Below, in pieces: positions 38,273-47,052 of a stretch of DNA of 64,000 nucleotides; position 1 is the first letter of the stretch, and every line of letters begins with the position of its first letter. The stretch comes from Roseiarcus sp963782255. Its GTDB lineage: Bacteria > Pseudomonadota > Alphaproteobacteria > Rhizobiales > Beijerinckiaceae. The notes beneath the pieces are model-generated. The model was not told where the DNA came from. It made no database searches and worked only from the letters and a program-made list of their open reading frames with translations. A program made the translations under genes and the position numbers. The stretch is from contig CAWAIS010000002.1 in NCBI GenBank assembly GCA_963782255.1, positions 62,001 to 126,000 on the forward strand, written 5' to 3'.

Positions 38273-39547
38273 ATGACTGATGTCACGCAAACGTCGTCGG
38301 CGCAGCTGCGGCCGGGCGGGCACTGGCGCAACTGGGTTGGCAACCAATCCTTCATCGCCCGGCATAAGGCAGAGCCTGGCTCGGAAGACGAATTGGCTGC
38401 GCTCGTGCGCGAGGCCTCGCGTCAAAATCTTTCCATCCGCGTAGCCGGCTCCGGCCATTCGTTCACACCGATCGTCGCGACCAGCGGCTTGCTGTTAAGC
38501 CTGAAGAACATGCAAGGGCTCGTCAGCGCCGACCTCGATCGCAAGCGCGTCGTCGTGCGCGCAGGCACGAGGATCGGCGACATCGGCCGCGCTCTTAAGC
38601 AGATTGGGCTGTCGCTCGCCAATCAGGGCGATATCGACACCCAGGCGATCGCCGGCGCCCTGTCGACCGGCACGCATGGCACGGGAATCGGTCTTGGCTG
38701 CCTGTCGTCCCAGGCGGTTGGCATGCGGCTGGTTCAGCCGGACGGGTCGGTCTTTGAGGTCGACGCCGACCGGGATCCTGAAACGATGGCCGCTGCGCAG
38801 GTTTCCATCGGCACGCTCGGCGTGATTTCGACGATCACGTTGCAGGCGGTCTCTGCGTACAACCTCAAGGAAAGCCTCTGGCGCGACGATTTCGTGTCCT
38901 GCATGGAAAGGCACGACGAACTGGCGGCGAACAATCGCCACTTCAGTTTCTTCTGGTGTCCGGTCGCTGAGTCCCGGCATCTTTACTGCCTGCCCGACGT
39001 CTCCGCCGTCTCTGCGGTCAAGCGCGAGCACGACGTCTGCGAGATGAAGGTGATGAACCTCACCGACGAGCCGCCCTACTCGAACGAGAAGACTTTCGAG
39101 CGGGTCGCTTACAGTTCGGAAATTTATCCGATCGAATACGTCCCGAACTTTCACGAACTCGAATACGCCATCCCGGTCGAGAGCGGCAAGGAGGCCTTAC
39201 GGCAAATTCGCGAGCTGATGCTAACCAAGCACACGAATTGCATCTATCCGGTGGAATATCGTTTCGTCGCTGGCAATTCGGGCATGCTGAGCCCTTATTA
39301 CCAGCGCGCCAGCGTGACGGTTTCCGTCTCCGGCGGCCCGGGGATCGACTATTGGAGCTATCTGCTCGACGTCGACGCGATCCTCAGACAATACGGAGCG
39401 CGACCGCATTGGGGGAAGCTGCATTTCAATCGCGCCGAAGACATGCCGCCGCTGTATCCGCGCTTTCATGACTTCCAGGCGATCCGCCGCAAAATGGACC
39501 CATCAGGCCGCTTCCTGAACGATCACTTGAGAAATCTGTTCAAGTGA
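38273..39547 (+). CDS. FAD-linked sugar-1,4-lactone oxidase (arabinono/gulonolactone type)
   Basis: 424 residues from the ATG at 38273, which has aggggaa 7 nt upstream; an ATG at 38246 would add nine residues. PP-loop FAD-binding domain: RVAGSGHSFTPIVATSGLLLSL and ALSTGTHGTGIGLGCLSSQ, with no His of the usual covalent HxGH flavin site at the first motif beyond GSGHS. The C-terminal ALO domain ends HWGKLHF..DFQAIRRKMDPSGRFLNDHLRNLF. Probably oxidises an aldonolactone with O2 or a cytochrome. Confidence 0.9.
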   Translation: MTDVTQTSSAQLRPGGHWRNWVGNQSFIARHKAEPGSEDELAALVREASRQNLSIRVAGSGHSFTPIVATSGLLLSLKNMQGLVSADLDRKRVVVRAGTRIGDIGRALKQIGLSLANQGDIDTQAIAGALSTGTHGTGIGLGCLSSQAVGMRLVQPDGSVFEVDADRDPETMAAAQVSIGTLGVISTITLQAVSAYNLKESLWRDDFVSCMERHDELAANNRHFSFFWCPVAESRHLYCLPDVSAVSAVKREHDVCEMKVMNLTDEPPYSNEKTFERVAYSSEIYPIEYVPNFHELEYAIPVESGKEALRQIRELMLTKHTNCIYPVEYRFVAGNSGMLSPYYQRASVTVSVSGGPGIDYWSYLLDVDAILRQYGARPHWGKLHFNRAEDMPPLYPRFHDFQAIRRKMDPSGRFLNDHLRNLFK

Positions 39548-39574
39548 CGAACGGGCCGTCAGTGACCGTCTCGA

Positions 39575-39826
39575 TCAGATCCGGTGGAACACCACGCTCA
39601 GATTGTTTGCGGGCACCTCGGTGATAATCGGGACCGACAATCCGACGGATTGCGCAATCGCTGCGACCGTTTCGAGGTCTCGCAGACCCCAGGTCGGGTT
39701 GCGATCGCGAAGGCTTCGGTCGAACGCTTGGTTGCTCGGGGTCGTTGCGAAGCCTTCGCGTTTGTATGGACCATAGAGATAGAACGGCGCCGTCGGAGGA
39801 AGTATCACGGCCGCACCCCTGATCAA
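39575..39826 (-). pseudogene. DUF938 protein, C-terminal fragment
   Basis: PPTAPFYLYGPYKREGFATTPSNQAFDRSLRDRNPTWGLRDLETVAAIAQSVGL..VPANNLSVVFHR is the diagnostic end of DUF938 SAM-methyltransferase-like proteins (LYGPY, RNPxWGxRD, PANNLSVVF). The SAM-binding N-terminus is lost near 39830. Confidence 0.88.
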
Positions 39827-39850
39827 TCCGAGCGTCGCGTCCCAAGGTCA

Positions 39851-40226
39851 CGCTTGGCTCTCACAGCACGGCGTCGAGGCAGTGGCCTACGGCGAGGGCC
39901 TGGCCGACCGGCTGCGCAATTTCGGTCTCAACGCGTTCATCGACTGCCATGGCGGCGGCTACGTGAATCTGGCGATCGAACTGGGCGTGCCCAAGGACCG
40001 CATCGACACGATCATCGATTTCGCCGCCGCGCAGCAATACGGCGTCAAGACCGAGGGCAGCCAGGAGGCGCGGAACTCCCGGATCCTGGCGGAACTCGCC
40101 GGACTGGTCGCCGAAGGCAAGCTTGACGTGCCGGTCGCCGCGACCTTCCCGCTCGCCGACGTCCGCGCAGCGTTCCGGCAGCTCGAGCAGGGGCATACGC
40201 GGGGGAAGATCGTTCTCGCGCCGTGA
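39851..40226 (+). pseudogene. MDR/quinone-reductase-family dehydrogenase, C-terminal fragment
   Basis: GLNAFIDCHGGGYVNLAIELGVPKDRIDTIIDF and FPLADVRAAFRQLEQGHTRGKIVLAP are the cofactor-domain tail and C-terminus of zinc-binding-type MDR proteins. The first two-thirds with the catalytic domain and the GxGxxG motif are missing at the junction with DUF938. Confidence 0.75.
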
Positions 40227-40314
40227 TCGCCTTCGCGGCTGGCGCGCAAAACTGCGGGCCGGCCACTAACCTCAACGATGTCGGATGTCCACGCATAGGC
40301 CTAGCCAGAATTGG

Positions 40315-40863
40315 CTACCGCATAGCGGGACCGGCGGACGTCATCCCTCCGAACGCGCCGCCGACCATTTGGAATGGCGCTGCGACCACCGCCCCGGCCG
40401 CATTGAACGGCGCGGCGAAATCGGCGCCGATTGGACCGCCGGCGCTGTAACCCGGGGCGTAACCGGGCGCGCCGGATCCGTAGCCGTAGCCCGGCGTGGT
40501 GTTGTAGGACCCGGATGGGGAGCTGACGAGCGCCGTCGCTCCGCCGAGCACTCCGCCGACGACGCCGCCGGCGACGGCGCCGGCGACGGCGCCGGCGCCG
40601 CTGAAGACGCCCTGCACCGCCTGGCCCGTTCCGCTTACGACGTTGCCCACCGCCGCCCCCGGCCCCCAACCGTAGTAGGGCCCCTGCGTCGGCGGTTGCG
40701 CCGCATGCACGACAATTTGACGACCCTCGTAATGATGGACGTAGTGGTGGTGATGCCGCGGGTGCGCGTAGCCCTCTCGCGCTGAAGACGGAGCGGCGAT
40801 GGCCAGCGCCAGCGCGGCCATCCCGACCGTCGCCGTGGAGAGACGAAGGGTGCTGAATCGCAT
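40315..40863 (-). CDS. Glycine/alanine-rich secreted protein
   Basis: 182 residues from ATG 40863, preceded by a perfect aaggagg. Signal peptide MRFSTLRLSTATVGMAALALAIAAPSSA; a His cluster (HPRHHHHYVHHYEG) right after cleavage may bind metal; a glycine-zipper stretch (GAVAGAVAGGVVGGVLGG) could insert in membranes; the tail is Gly/Tyr/Pro-rich. Envelope location likely. Family not known. Confidence 0.75.
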   Translation of the reverse strand: MRFSTLRLSTATVGMAALALAIAAPSSAREGYAHPRHHHHYVHHYEGRQIVVHAAQPPTQGPYYGWGPGAAVGNVVSGTGQAVQGVFSGAGAVAGAVAGGVVGGVLGGATALVSSPSGSYNTTPGYGYGSGAPGYAPGYSAGGPIGADFAAPFNAAGAVVAAPFQMVGGAFGGMTSAGPAMR

Positions 40864-40984
40864 GAGACGACCTCCTTGGGCAGGGAAACATCCGCGCAAC
40901 GACCGAGCAACAGACAATGGGTTGAGGCTCGCCTCCGATCCGCTTTATGTCTGATGCGTCAAATCTTATGGCAAATCAGGGCGT

Positions 40985-41653
40985 TATCAAGGCCGCCTTC
41001 GCATGGGCTGCGGCTCGCGCCGAGAAGATACCAGGCGCTGGCCGCGGCCAATATGGCCAGCGCGGCGATTCCGAGCGCGAACGGCGCAGGCCGCGAACCT
41101 GTCTTCGGTCCGGCGAGCTTGGCCTGGGCAGACTGCGAGACGTCGACCGAGTAGACCCGGATCGGTTCGGCAATGTTCTTGAGTTGGGTCGGGCCGAGAT
41201 TGCTGACCGCGAGATCGAGTCGCCCCTTCACCTGCCGATAAGCTCCGACAGGCAGATCGCGCCGGGCGTTGCGATGCTCACCAGCCGCGCGGCGATGTTG
41301 ACCCCGTCGCCCATCAGATCGCCGTCGCTCTCCTCGACGACGTCGCCCAAATGAATGCCGACGCGGAATTCGATGCGGCGCTCGGCCGGCACGCCGGCGT
41401 TGCGGTCGACGAGGCCGTGCTGCACTTCGATCGCGCAGCGCACCGCGTCGACCACGCTGCGGAACTCGACGAGGCTGCCGTCGCCTGTGCGCTTAAAGAC
41501 GCGGCCATGGCGCACAGCGATGGTCGGATCGATCAGGTCGCTGCGGAGGCCCCGGAGGCGAGAAAGCGTGCGGTCTTCGTCCGCGCCGGCGAGCCGGCTA
41601 TAGCCGACCACGTCCGCGACCAGGATCGCAGCAATCTTCCGGGTCTCGGACAT
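40985..41653 (-). pseudogene. Class III adenylate/guanylate cyclase, frameshifted and truncated
   Basis: MSETRKIAAILVADVVGYSRLAGADE shows the first metal-Asp (ADVVGYS); FKRTGDGSLVEFRSVVDAVRCA and GIHLGDVVEESDGDLMGDGVNIAARL hold the second metal-Asp and transition-state residues. One base is lost near 41232: ICLSEL is followed in another frame by RQVKGRLDLAVSNLGPTQLKN..PIRVYSV and a membrane helix. The TPR region is absent. Catalytic core readable but terminated. Confidence 0.88.
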
Positions 41654-41986
41654 GGCGCGCCCTCACGCGTCATGCAGAATAGCACAAGAAAAGGCTTGAG
41701 CCGCGCGTCTACCTATCGAAAGCTATCGGGACTGAAGGAAGCCTGGCCGAGCCAACCCGGGGGCGGCCTCGGGTCGATTTGACCGATCCGCCAAGCCGTA
41801 CAACGCTTTACGCAAGCTGCCTGCCGCAACCGCTCGGAACCTCGATTGGGCGAGTTGGCCCCGCCGGATATCATAAAAGATTGCGAGAGACGCCGCGGCG
41901 CGGGAACATGTCGGCCGCCCTTCGCTTGGGCGAGCCGCATTCGGTCGAAAGATGGAGCGAAACGTGCTTCAAGGGAGTAAACTCCA
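41654..41986. other. Intergenic region
   Basis: 333 bp with no supported gene between the broken cyclase and the dapA-like fragment. aagggag (41969) is a ribosome site for the next ATG. Confidence 0.45.
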
Positions 41987-42385
41987 ATGTCAAAGACTGA
42001 CGCTTTGCGGGGTGCCTACTGTCCTTTGATTGTTCCTTTCCGCGACGAGAAAATCGACTACGACACTTACGGCAAGTTGATCGAACGCCAGATCGCCGAA
42101 GGGACGCATGGCCTACTGGTCAATGCGACCAGCGGCGAGCCGACGATGTTGACGCTGGAAGAGCGCGCCGAGCTCGTCGACTTCGTCATCAAGACATCAG
42201 CCGGCCGCCGCCCCGTCTGCGGGGACCGCTTCGCAATCTTTCGATGAAAACGCCTCCCTTGTCGATTGCTTCGACAAGGCCGGCGCGGATTCAATTCTGG
42301 TCGTCACGCCGGTTTACTCAGCACCGCCGCAGCGCGGGGCGGTATCATATTTCGCCAACCTCGGCGCGCGTACCAAAACCCGTGA
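41987..42385 (+). pseudogene. dapA: Dihydrodipicolinate-synthase-family protein, frameshifted N-terminal fragment
   Basis: LRGAYCPLIVPFRDEKIDYDTYGKLIERQIAEGTHGLLVNATSGEPTMLTLEERAELVDF is the N-terminal third of a DapA-like TIM-barrel aldolase (normally GTTGE, here ATSGE). The frame breaks at 42220; the sequel DENASLVDCFDKAGADSILVVTPVYSAPPQRGAVSYFANLGA follows in another frame and stops near 42385. The Schiff-base Lys is lost. Confidence 0.85.
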
Positions 42386-42689
42386 CAACGCCTCTGCCGT
42401 TGATCAACGCGCGTCGGATCGACCTGATCGACGACAGGCGGCTGGTGGCCCCAGCCCGTCGGCTTGGAGCGCAGGACGGCGAGATCACACTCAGCGCCAG
42501 TCGCACTGATCCCAGCGCTCGCGCTCCAAGAAAAGACTGGCTTTCGGTTCGAAAGAGAGCATGTGTGTGGACGTCCGCGAACGCTGAGGCGCTGCGGGTG
42601 AACCCTTCGCCCCGACGATCGCTCCGATCCGGGGCTCGCGTCAGTGAGGGGCCGGGATAGGCCGGCCCCCAAAGCGCGAAGGTTCGAAC
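42386..42689. other. Region upstream of the DUF3489 gene
   Basis: About 300 bp with no supported gene; probably leader and promoter of the DUF3489-DUF2924 pair. Confidence 0.4.
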
Positions 42690-43394
42690 ATGTCCATCAA
42701 ACTCAACGACACGCAACTTGTGCTGCTCAGCGCTGCGTCGCAGCGCGATGATCATTGTCTGGTCCGGGCGGAAGGTCCAAAGCGCGCCCAGGCCCAGAGG
42801 GCCGTAGCCAAGCTTCTCGAAGCTGGGCTCTTGAAGGAGATTAGGGCAAAGGCGGGAGCGCCGATCTGGCGGCGCGACGAGGAGACCGGGCAGACCTATG
42901 CGCTCAAACTGACCGCCGCTGGCGCGAAAGCGATCGCGGTTGACGACGCGACGGCGTCTGAAAGCATGGGGGAACAGCGCGCGAACCATCCAATCTCCGT
43001 CAATCCGAAGCCCGAGCCCGTTTCCGACCCAGCAGGCATAGACAGGCCAAACAGCAACGTCGCCTCGACACCCACGTCTCCGCGCGGCGGAACCAAGATC
43101 GCGCAGGTCGTCGAACTGCTGCAGCGCGGCGATGGCGCGACTCTCGCCGAGCTTGTCGCCGCCACCGGCTGGCTGCCGCACACGACGCGGGCCGCGCTCA
43201 CCGGCCAGCGCAAGCGCGGCTACGCCGTCGGAATTGATCGGGCCGACAAGGTGCGAGGATCGGTCTATCGGATCGAGCCGACGGAAATGGAGGAAGATAG
43301 CGCCGCGCCGCACGCTGAAGCGTCACAGACTTGCGAAGCGCCACCAGATCGGCCCGGGCGCGCCGCGAATCTGCGAACCCCTCGGGCGGCGTGA
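42690..43394 (+). CDS. DUF3489 domain protein
   Basis: 234 residues. N-terminal LNDTQLVLLSAASQRDDHCL domain and WRRDEETGQTYALKLTAAGAKAI, a variable linker, then the DUF3489 core TKIAQVVELLQRGDGATLAELVAATGWLPHTTRAALTGQRKRGYAV, a winged-helix-like DNA-binding unit. Stop overlaps the DUF2924 ATG (TGATG). In many Hyphomicrobiales it neighbours DUF2924 and serine recombinase genes, suggesting a joint role in an integrative element; function unproven. Confidence 0.9.
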   Translation: MSIKLNDTQLVLLSAASQRDDHCLVRAEGPKRAQAQRAVAKLLEAGLLKEIRAKAGAPIWRRDEETGQTYALKLTAAGAKAIAVDDATASESMGEQRANHPISVNPKPEPVSDPAGIDRPNSNVASTPTSPRGGTKIAQVVELLQRGDGATLAELVAATGWLPHTTRAALTGQRKRGYAVGIDRADKVRGSVYRIEPTEMEEDSAAPHAEASQTCEAPPDRPGRAANLRTPRAA

Positions 43395-44116
43395 TGGCGA
43401 CGCGACGAAACGCAAACGGCGCCGGCGAGGCATCCGTCCCGCCGGCGCCATCGTTGTCAAAGGGCGAGGCACTCGACGGTCTGGTCGCGAGCCTTTCCGG
43501 CCTCAACGTCGATCAGCTCCGCCTCCAGTGGCGTAACCATCTGGGCGGGATCGCTCCCGCCCATGTCCCGGGATGGCTGCTCATGCGCGTGCTCGCCTAT
43601 CGGATCCAAGCCGCGGCATCCGGAGATCTCGATCGGGCGATCTTGCGGCGTCTGCGCGAGCACAGGGACGAAGCCTTCGAGTCGGGGGGCGCTCGTCCCT
43701 TTGCAACCCGCGGACCGACGACGCGCGAGGGCGTCGGGCTCAAATCCGGAGCTCTGCTGGTCCGCGAATGGAATGGCGGTCTGGAGCGGGTCATGATCCT
43801 CGACGACGGATACGCCTGGAACGGCTGCGTCTACCGTAGCCTTTCGCGGGTCGCCAAGGCGATCACCGGCACGAGCTGGAATGGGCACCGCTTCTTTGGG
43901 CTGAAGGCGGTGAGGAATGGCGCTTCCAGCAGAAAAAGAAGCGCTGCGCCAGGACCGAACTCATTGCTCGATATTGCGACGAGACAATCCCGTTTGAAGT
44001 GTGCGAGGCGCTGGCGCCGCTCGTCGTGCAATTGCGAAACCTCGATGAGGCGATTGCACGGCTCGACCGAACGATCGCGAAGATGGCCCAGAAGGATGAA
44101 ACGGCGCGCCGGCTGA
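43394..44116 (+). CDS. DUF2924 domain protein with C-terminus replaced by IS110 sequence
   Basis: 240 codons. DUF2924 features: LRLQWRNHLGGIAPAHVPGWLLMRVLAYRIQAAA, then LKSGALLVREWNGGLERVMILDDGYAWNGCVYRSLSRVAKAITGTSWNGHRFFGL, which normally ends the protein. From about residue 172 the frame reads out-of-phase IS110 transposase sequence to 44116. The domain itself is intact, so the product may still fold with a foreign tail. Confidence 0.8.
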   Translation: MATRRNANGAGEASVPPAPSLSKGEALDGLVASLSGLNVDQLRLQWRNHLGGIAPAHVPGWLLMRVLAYRIQAAASGDLDRAILRRLREHRDEAFESGGARPFATRGPTTREGVGLKSGALLVREWNGGLERVMILDDGYAWNGCVYRSLSRVAKAITGTSWNGHRFFGLKAVRNGASSRKRSAAPGPNSLLDIATRQSRLKCARRWRRSSCNCETSMRRLHGSTERSRRWPRRMKRRAG

Positions 44117-44493
44117 TGAGCATTCCCGGGTTCGGACCCATCACCGCCTCAGCGATGGCAGCGACCATTCAGGATGCGTCCGGCTTCGCGGGCCCGCGCG
44201 AGTTCGCCGCCTTTCTCGGGCTGAGGCCCAAGCAGAACTCTTCTGGCGGCAAGCAGAAGCTCGGGCGCATTTCGAAGATGGGTAACCGGAACTTGCGCAA
44301 ACTGCTCGTCGTCGGGGCGCATGCGGTGCTGTTTCACCGCAAGCCGCACACCGACCCGCTGCGGATGTGGGCGAAGAGGCTTCTCGAGAAGAAGCCCTTC
44401 AAGCTTGTCGCCGTGGCTCTCGCCAACAAGATGGCGCGCATCGCATTTGCGATCATGCGGAGCAAGACGGTCTATCGGGAAATTCCGGCGTAA
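43905..44493 (+). pseudogene. IS110/IS1111-family transposase, C-terminal half
   Basis: VCEALAPLVVQLRNLDEAIARLDRTIAKM..ARRLMSIPGFGPITASAMAATIQDASGFAGPREFAAFLGLRPKQNSSGGKQKLGRISKMGNRNLRKLLV is the Tnp2 domain with its helix-hairpin-helix (PGFGPITA) and the conserved Ser-containing LGRISKMGNRNLR block. The DEDD N-terminal domain is missing. Confidence 0.9.
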
Positions 44494-44776
44494 GGAGCGT
44501 CGGTAGGGTTCGCGGCCAAGGCTCACCAAGAGCCAAAGGCGGCACAGGAGTCGAGGGTGACCAAGAGGTGATGTGCAGGAAAGCGGATTGATCCAGAAGC
44601 CCGTGGCATTGTCTGCGCAGCTAAGCGCGCCGGTGTGATTGGGGCAACGGATCAGCGGACAACATCAGGGCCAGCGGACTTCTATTCTCCGCAAAACAAG
44701 GCCGAAGACATGACCGCACCGACGACCAAGCGCAACGCCGAAAATAGCCCTTGATCAGCGGGCGACGTCCAGACAT
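44494..44776. other. Short region without gene
   Basis: About 280 bp, probably the IS110 right end and flanking debris; nothing supported. Confidence 0.4.
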
Positions 44777-45010
44777 GACAATGCCTTCCAGACCCACACG
44801 ACGGCCTTCCTGACTTCGGAGAGCCAATACAACTGGACGACGCGCCAATGGACCGTGCCAATCAACGCCGGTGTGAACCAGCTCGTCAGGGTTGGGGGAC
44901 AGATCGTTCAGCTGGACGGAGCGTCCCGCTACTGGGTGGAGCGGCCGACCGGCGGCCCGACCTGGGGCTTGCGCTTTTCGGCGACTTGGGTGCCGCCGAC
45001 GGGGCGTTAG
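44777..45010 (+). pseudogene. Outer-membrane beta-barrel protein, C-terminal fragment
   Basis: YNWTTRQWTVPINAGVNQLVRVGGQIVQL..RYWVERPTGGPTWGLRFSATWVPP ends at TAG 45008-45010. Alternating beta strands with a near-C-terminal WGLRFSATW match the end of transporter/porin-like proteins of the phenol-degradation meta-pathway type. About 78 codons remain. Confidence 0.65.
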
Positions 45011-45090
45011 TTTGGAGTAGAGGATAACTTCGACTGGACGGCGGACGCGGTAGGAGCGCACGTCGTTTGCGGGAAGGCCCGGCTGGAGGG

Positions 45091-45125
45091 CTATGGCGCG
45101 TGGCGGGCCCCGGGATGCGCCATAG
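45091..45125. promoter_or_regulatory. 9-bp perfect hairpin before a membrane-protein gene
   Basis: ctatggcgc (45091-45099) pairs with gcgccatag (45117-45125) over a 17-nt loop that contains gggcccc. It lies 30 nt before the DUF4239-like ATG; could be an attenuator, terminator without U tract, or regulator site. Confidence 0.3.
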
Positions 45126-45154
45126 AATCAGCCGCACCAGCAAGGAGCCGATCC

Positions 45155-45424
45155 ATGAATATCCTCATCATCTGCATCGTCATCTTTATTCTGATTCTGG
45201 GAAGCGGCTGCGCGGGGCTCATTGTGCAGAAGCAACTCGCGGAAGAGCACAAGGCGGCCGAGTCGCGCGCCGTGGTGGGTCAAGTGTCGGGGCTGGTCAG
45301 CCTTCTGCTGGCGCTGGTTCTGGGAACGCTGGTCGGCATCAGTTTTTCCTTCTTTTCCAATCAGAAGACCCAGCTCGAGACGCGCTCGCCAACAAGCTGG
45401 CTCGCGTCGCCTGGGCGATCATGA
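45155..45424 (+). pseudogene. Bestrophin-like/DUF4239 membrane protein, N-terminal fragment
   Basis: First helix MNILIICIVIFILILGSGCAGLIV, then LAEEHKAAESRAVVGQVSGLVSLLLALVLGTLVGISFSFFSNQKTQLE, the DUF4239 start (ESR.VVG, second helix, then Q..LE). After codon 75 the sequence changes to an IS110 C-terminus. aaggag 7 nt before the ATG. Confidence 0.7.
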
Positions 45425-45471
45425 CGACGGGTGAACTTTTCCGCTCGGTTGGTGCGGCCGCAACGACATAG
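45385..45471 (+). pseudogene. IS110-family transposase, last 28 codons
   Basis: RDALANKLARVAWAIMTTGELFR ends at TAG 45469-45471; LANKLARxAWA is the IS110 C-terminal signature. A different element from the 43.9-kb one. Confidence 0.75.
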
Positions 45472-45790
45472 CGGTCGAAACTCGAAGGAGATTCGCCGGA
45501 GACGGCGTCGACGTTGGCTAGTGCGAAGTGAGGTGATGAACTCCCGGCGAACCGCAGACCAGGGCATTCCGAACCCCGACCGGCGCCTCGAGCGCGTGGA
45601 GCTGATGAGAAACCTGGTACGCGGATATCATCATGGCCAGCGAGGCTGCGGCTTCGCATCAACAGGCCGGACATATGACAGCAATCGCCAAAGAGCCGTC
45701 ACATCAAAAAGCGCTTGCCAAGGGGCCGTCCACATATGGCCGGGGTTGCGCAGCCGGGGCGAGCGCGGGGGGTGAGGAACGATCTCGAGC

Positions 45791-46525
45791 TCAGGCGCGG
45801 TTCTTGAAGCGCCAACTCTCGTTGCCGGTCTCGACGATGTCACAGTGATGCGTGAGACGATCCAGGAGCGCGGTGGTCATCTTTGGGTCGCCAAAGACGC
45901 TGGGCCATTCACCGAAGGCGAGATTTGTTGTGACGATGATCGACGTGCGTTCGTAGAGACGGCTGATCAAGTGGAACAGGAGCTGGCCGCCGGACTGCGC
46001 GAACGGAAGATAGCCGAGCTCGTCGAGAACGATGAAGTCGAGCCGCGTGAGATAATCGGCGAGCCGCCCTTGACGGCCAGATCGACCCTCGGCTTCTAGC
46101 CGGTTGACGAGATCGACGGTGTTGAAAAAGCGGCCTCGCGATCCGGCGCGGATACAGCTTCGTGCGATCGCGATCGCCAGGTGGGTCTTGCCGGTGCCGG
46201 TTCCGCCAACCAGGACGACGTTGCGTTGCTGAGCAACGAACACACCGCTGGCAAGATCGCGCACCAGGTTCTCATTGATCAGCGTGTCTTTGAACGCAAA
46301 GTCGTTCACATCCTTGGCGAGCGGCAGCTTGGCGGTCGTGAGCTGGTATCGGATCGAACGCGCCTGCTTCTCCGATATCTCGGCCTTGAGCAGATCGCCG
46401 ACCAGTTGCTGGGGCTCATGCTTGCGCTTGAGCGCGGTGGCGAGCGTCTCGTCGTATGCGCTTTTCATCCCATAGAGCTTCAGTTCGCCCATCATTTCGA
46501 GGACTTCGGTTCTCTCCATGGTCAT
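45791..46525 (-). CDS. istB: IS21 helper ATPase IstB (second copy)
   Basis: 244 residues identical to the copy at 27999-28733, with Walker A GGTGTGKTH and Walker B VLDELGYLPF. Complete, but its istA partner here is only a C-terminal piece; it could act in trans with the intact element. Confidence 0.95.
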   Translation of the reverse strand: MTMERTEVLEMMGELKLYGMKSAYDETLATALKRKHEPQQLVGDLLKAEISEKQARSIRYQLTTAKLPLAKDVNDFAFKDTLINENLVRDLASGVFVAQQRNVVLVGGTGTGKTHLAIAIARSCIRAGSRGRFFNTVDLVNRLEAEGRSGRQGRLADYLTRLDFIVLDELGYLPFAQSGGQLLFHLISRLYERTSIIVTTNLAFGEWPSVFGDPKMTTALLDRLTHHCDIVETGNESWRFKNRA

Positions 46526-47051
46526 GCCCTCCTGAGCTGGTCGTATCTCGCGCAGTCAGCGACCGGCGCATGTCGGAGCCTCAGCGCATCCGGGGTGAAG
46601 ATGGGCGCAACAGGTCCAGGATCGCGTTGGCGCGCGAGGATGTTGATGATCACGTCGGACGAATGGACGCCCTCTGACATCGCCTGAGCGCAGGCGGCTT
46701 CCACCGCCGGCAATCCATCGGTGAGCACGGTGGCCAGGATGGCGACCATCTGGCGGTCGCCATCATCGGATTCGGCGAGGTTGCGTCGAACCCGCTCGAG
46801 CGCCGCCGGCAGCACCCAATCCTTGAACGGAGCGCCGTTGCGCAGGGCTCCAGGCTTGCGGGCCAGGACCGGAACATAGTGCCAGGGATCGTAGACTGTC
46901 TCGCCGCGACCGTAGTTGCGGGGATGCTCTGCGACGATACGCCCATCCTGGCGGACGACGATGCGATCGGCGTAGGCATGGACCTCGACTGGACGACCGA
47001 CTGCGCTGGCGCTGACCGAGTATTTGTTGTTGTCGAACCGCACCAGGCACC
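46522..47051 (-). pseudogene. istA: IS21 transposase IstA, C-terminal 173 codons
   Basis: Begins at VRFDNNKYSVSASAVGRPVEV and runs to the normal stop; one Lys-to-Asn change relative to the first copy. The rve catalytic core is missing beyond 47051, where a maturase reading frame starts in the opposite direction. Confidence 0.93.
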
Positions 47052-47052
47052 C

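Larger units (their letters stand above)
45741..47051 (-). mobile_element. IS21-family element, second copy, inverted and truncated
   Basis: Nearly identical to 27474-28784 in reverse orientation (small changes: one C fewer in a C run, one Lys-to-Asn in istA). It retains istB and the last 173 codons of istA; at 47052 it breaks into group II intron sequence and beyond 45740 it changes to an unrelated end (catatgt motifs at 45670 and 45733), so both original termini are lost. Confidence 0.92.
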
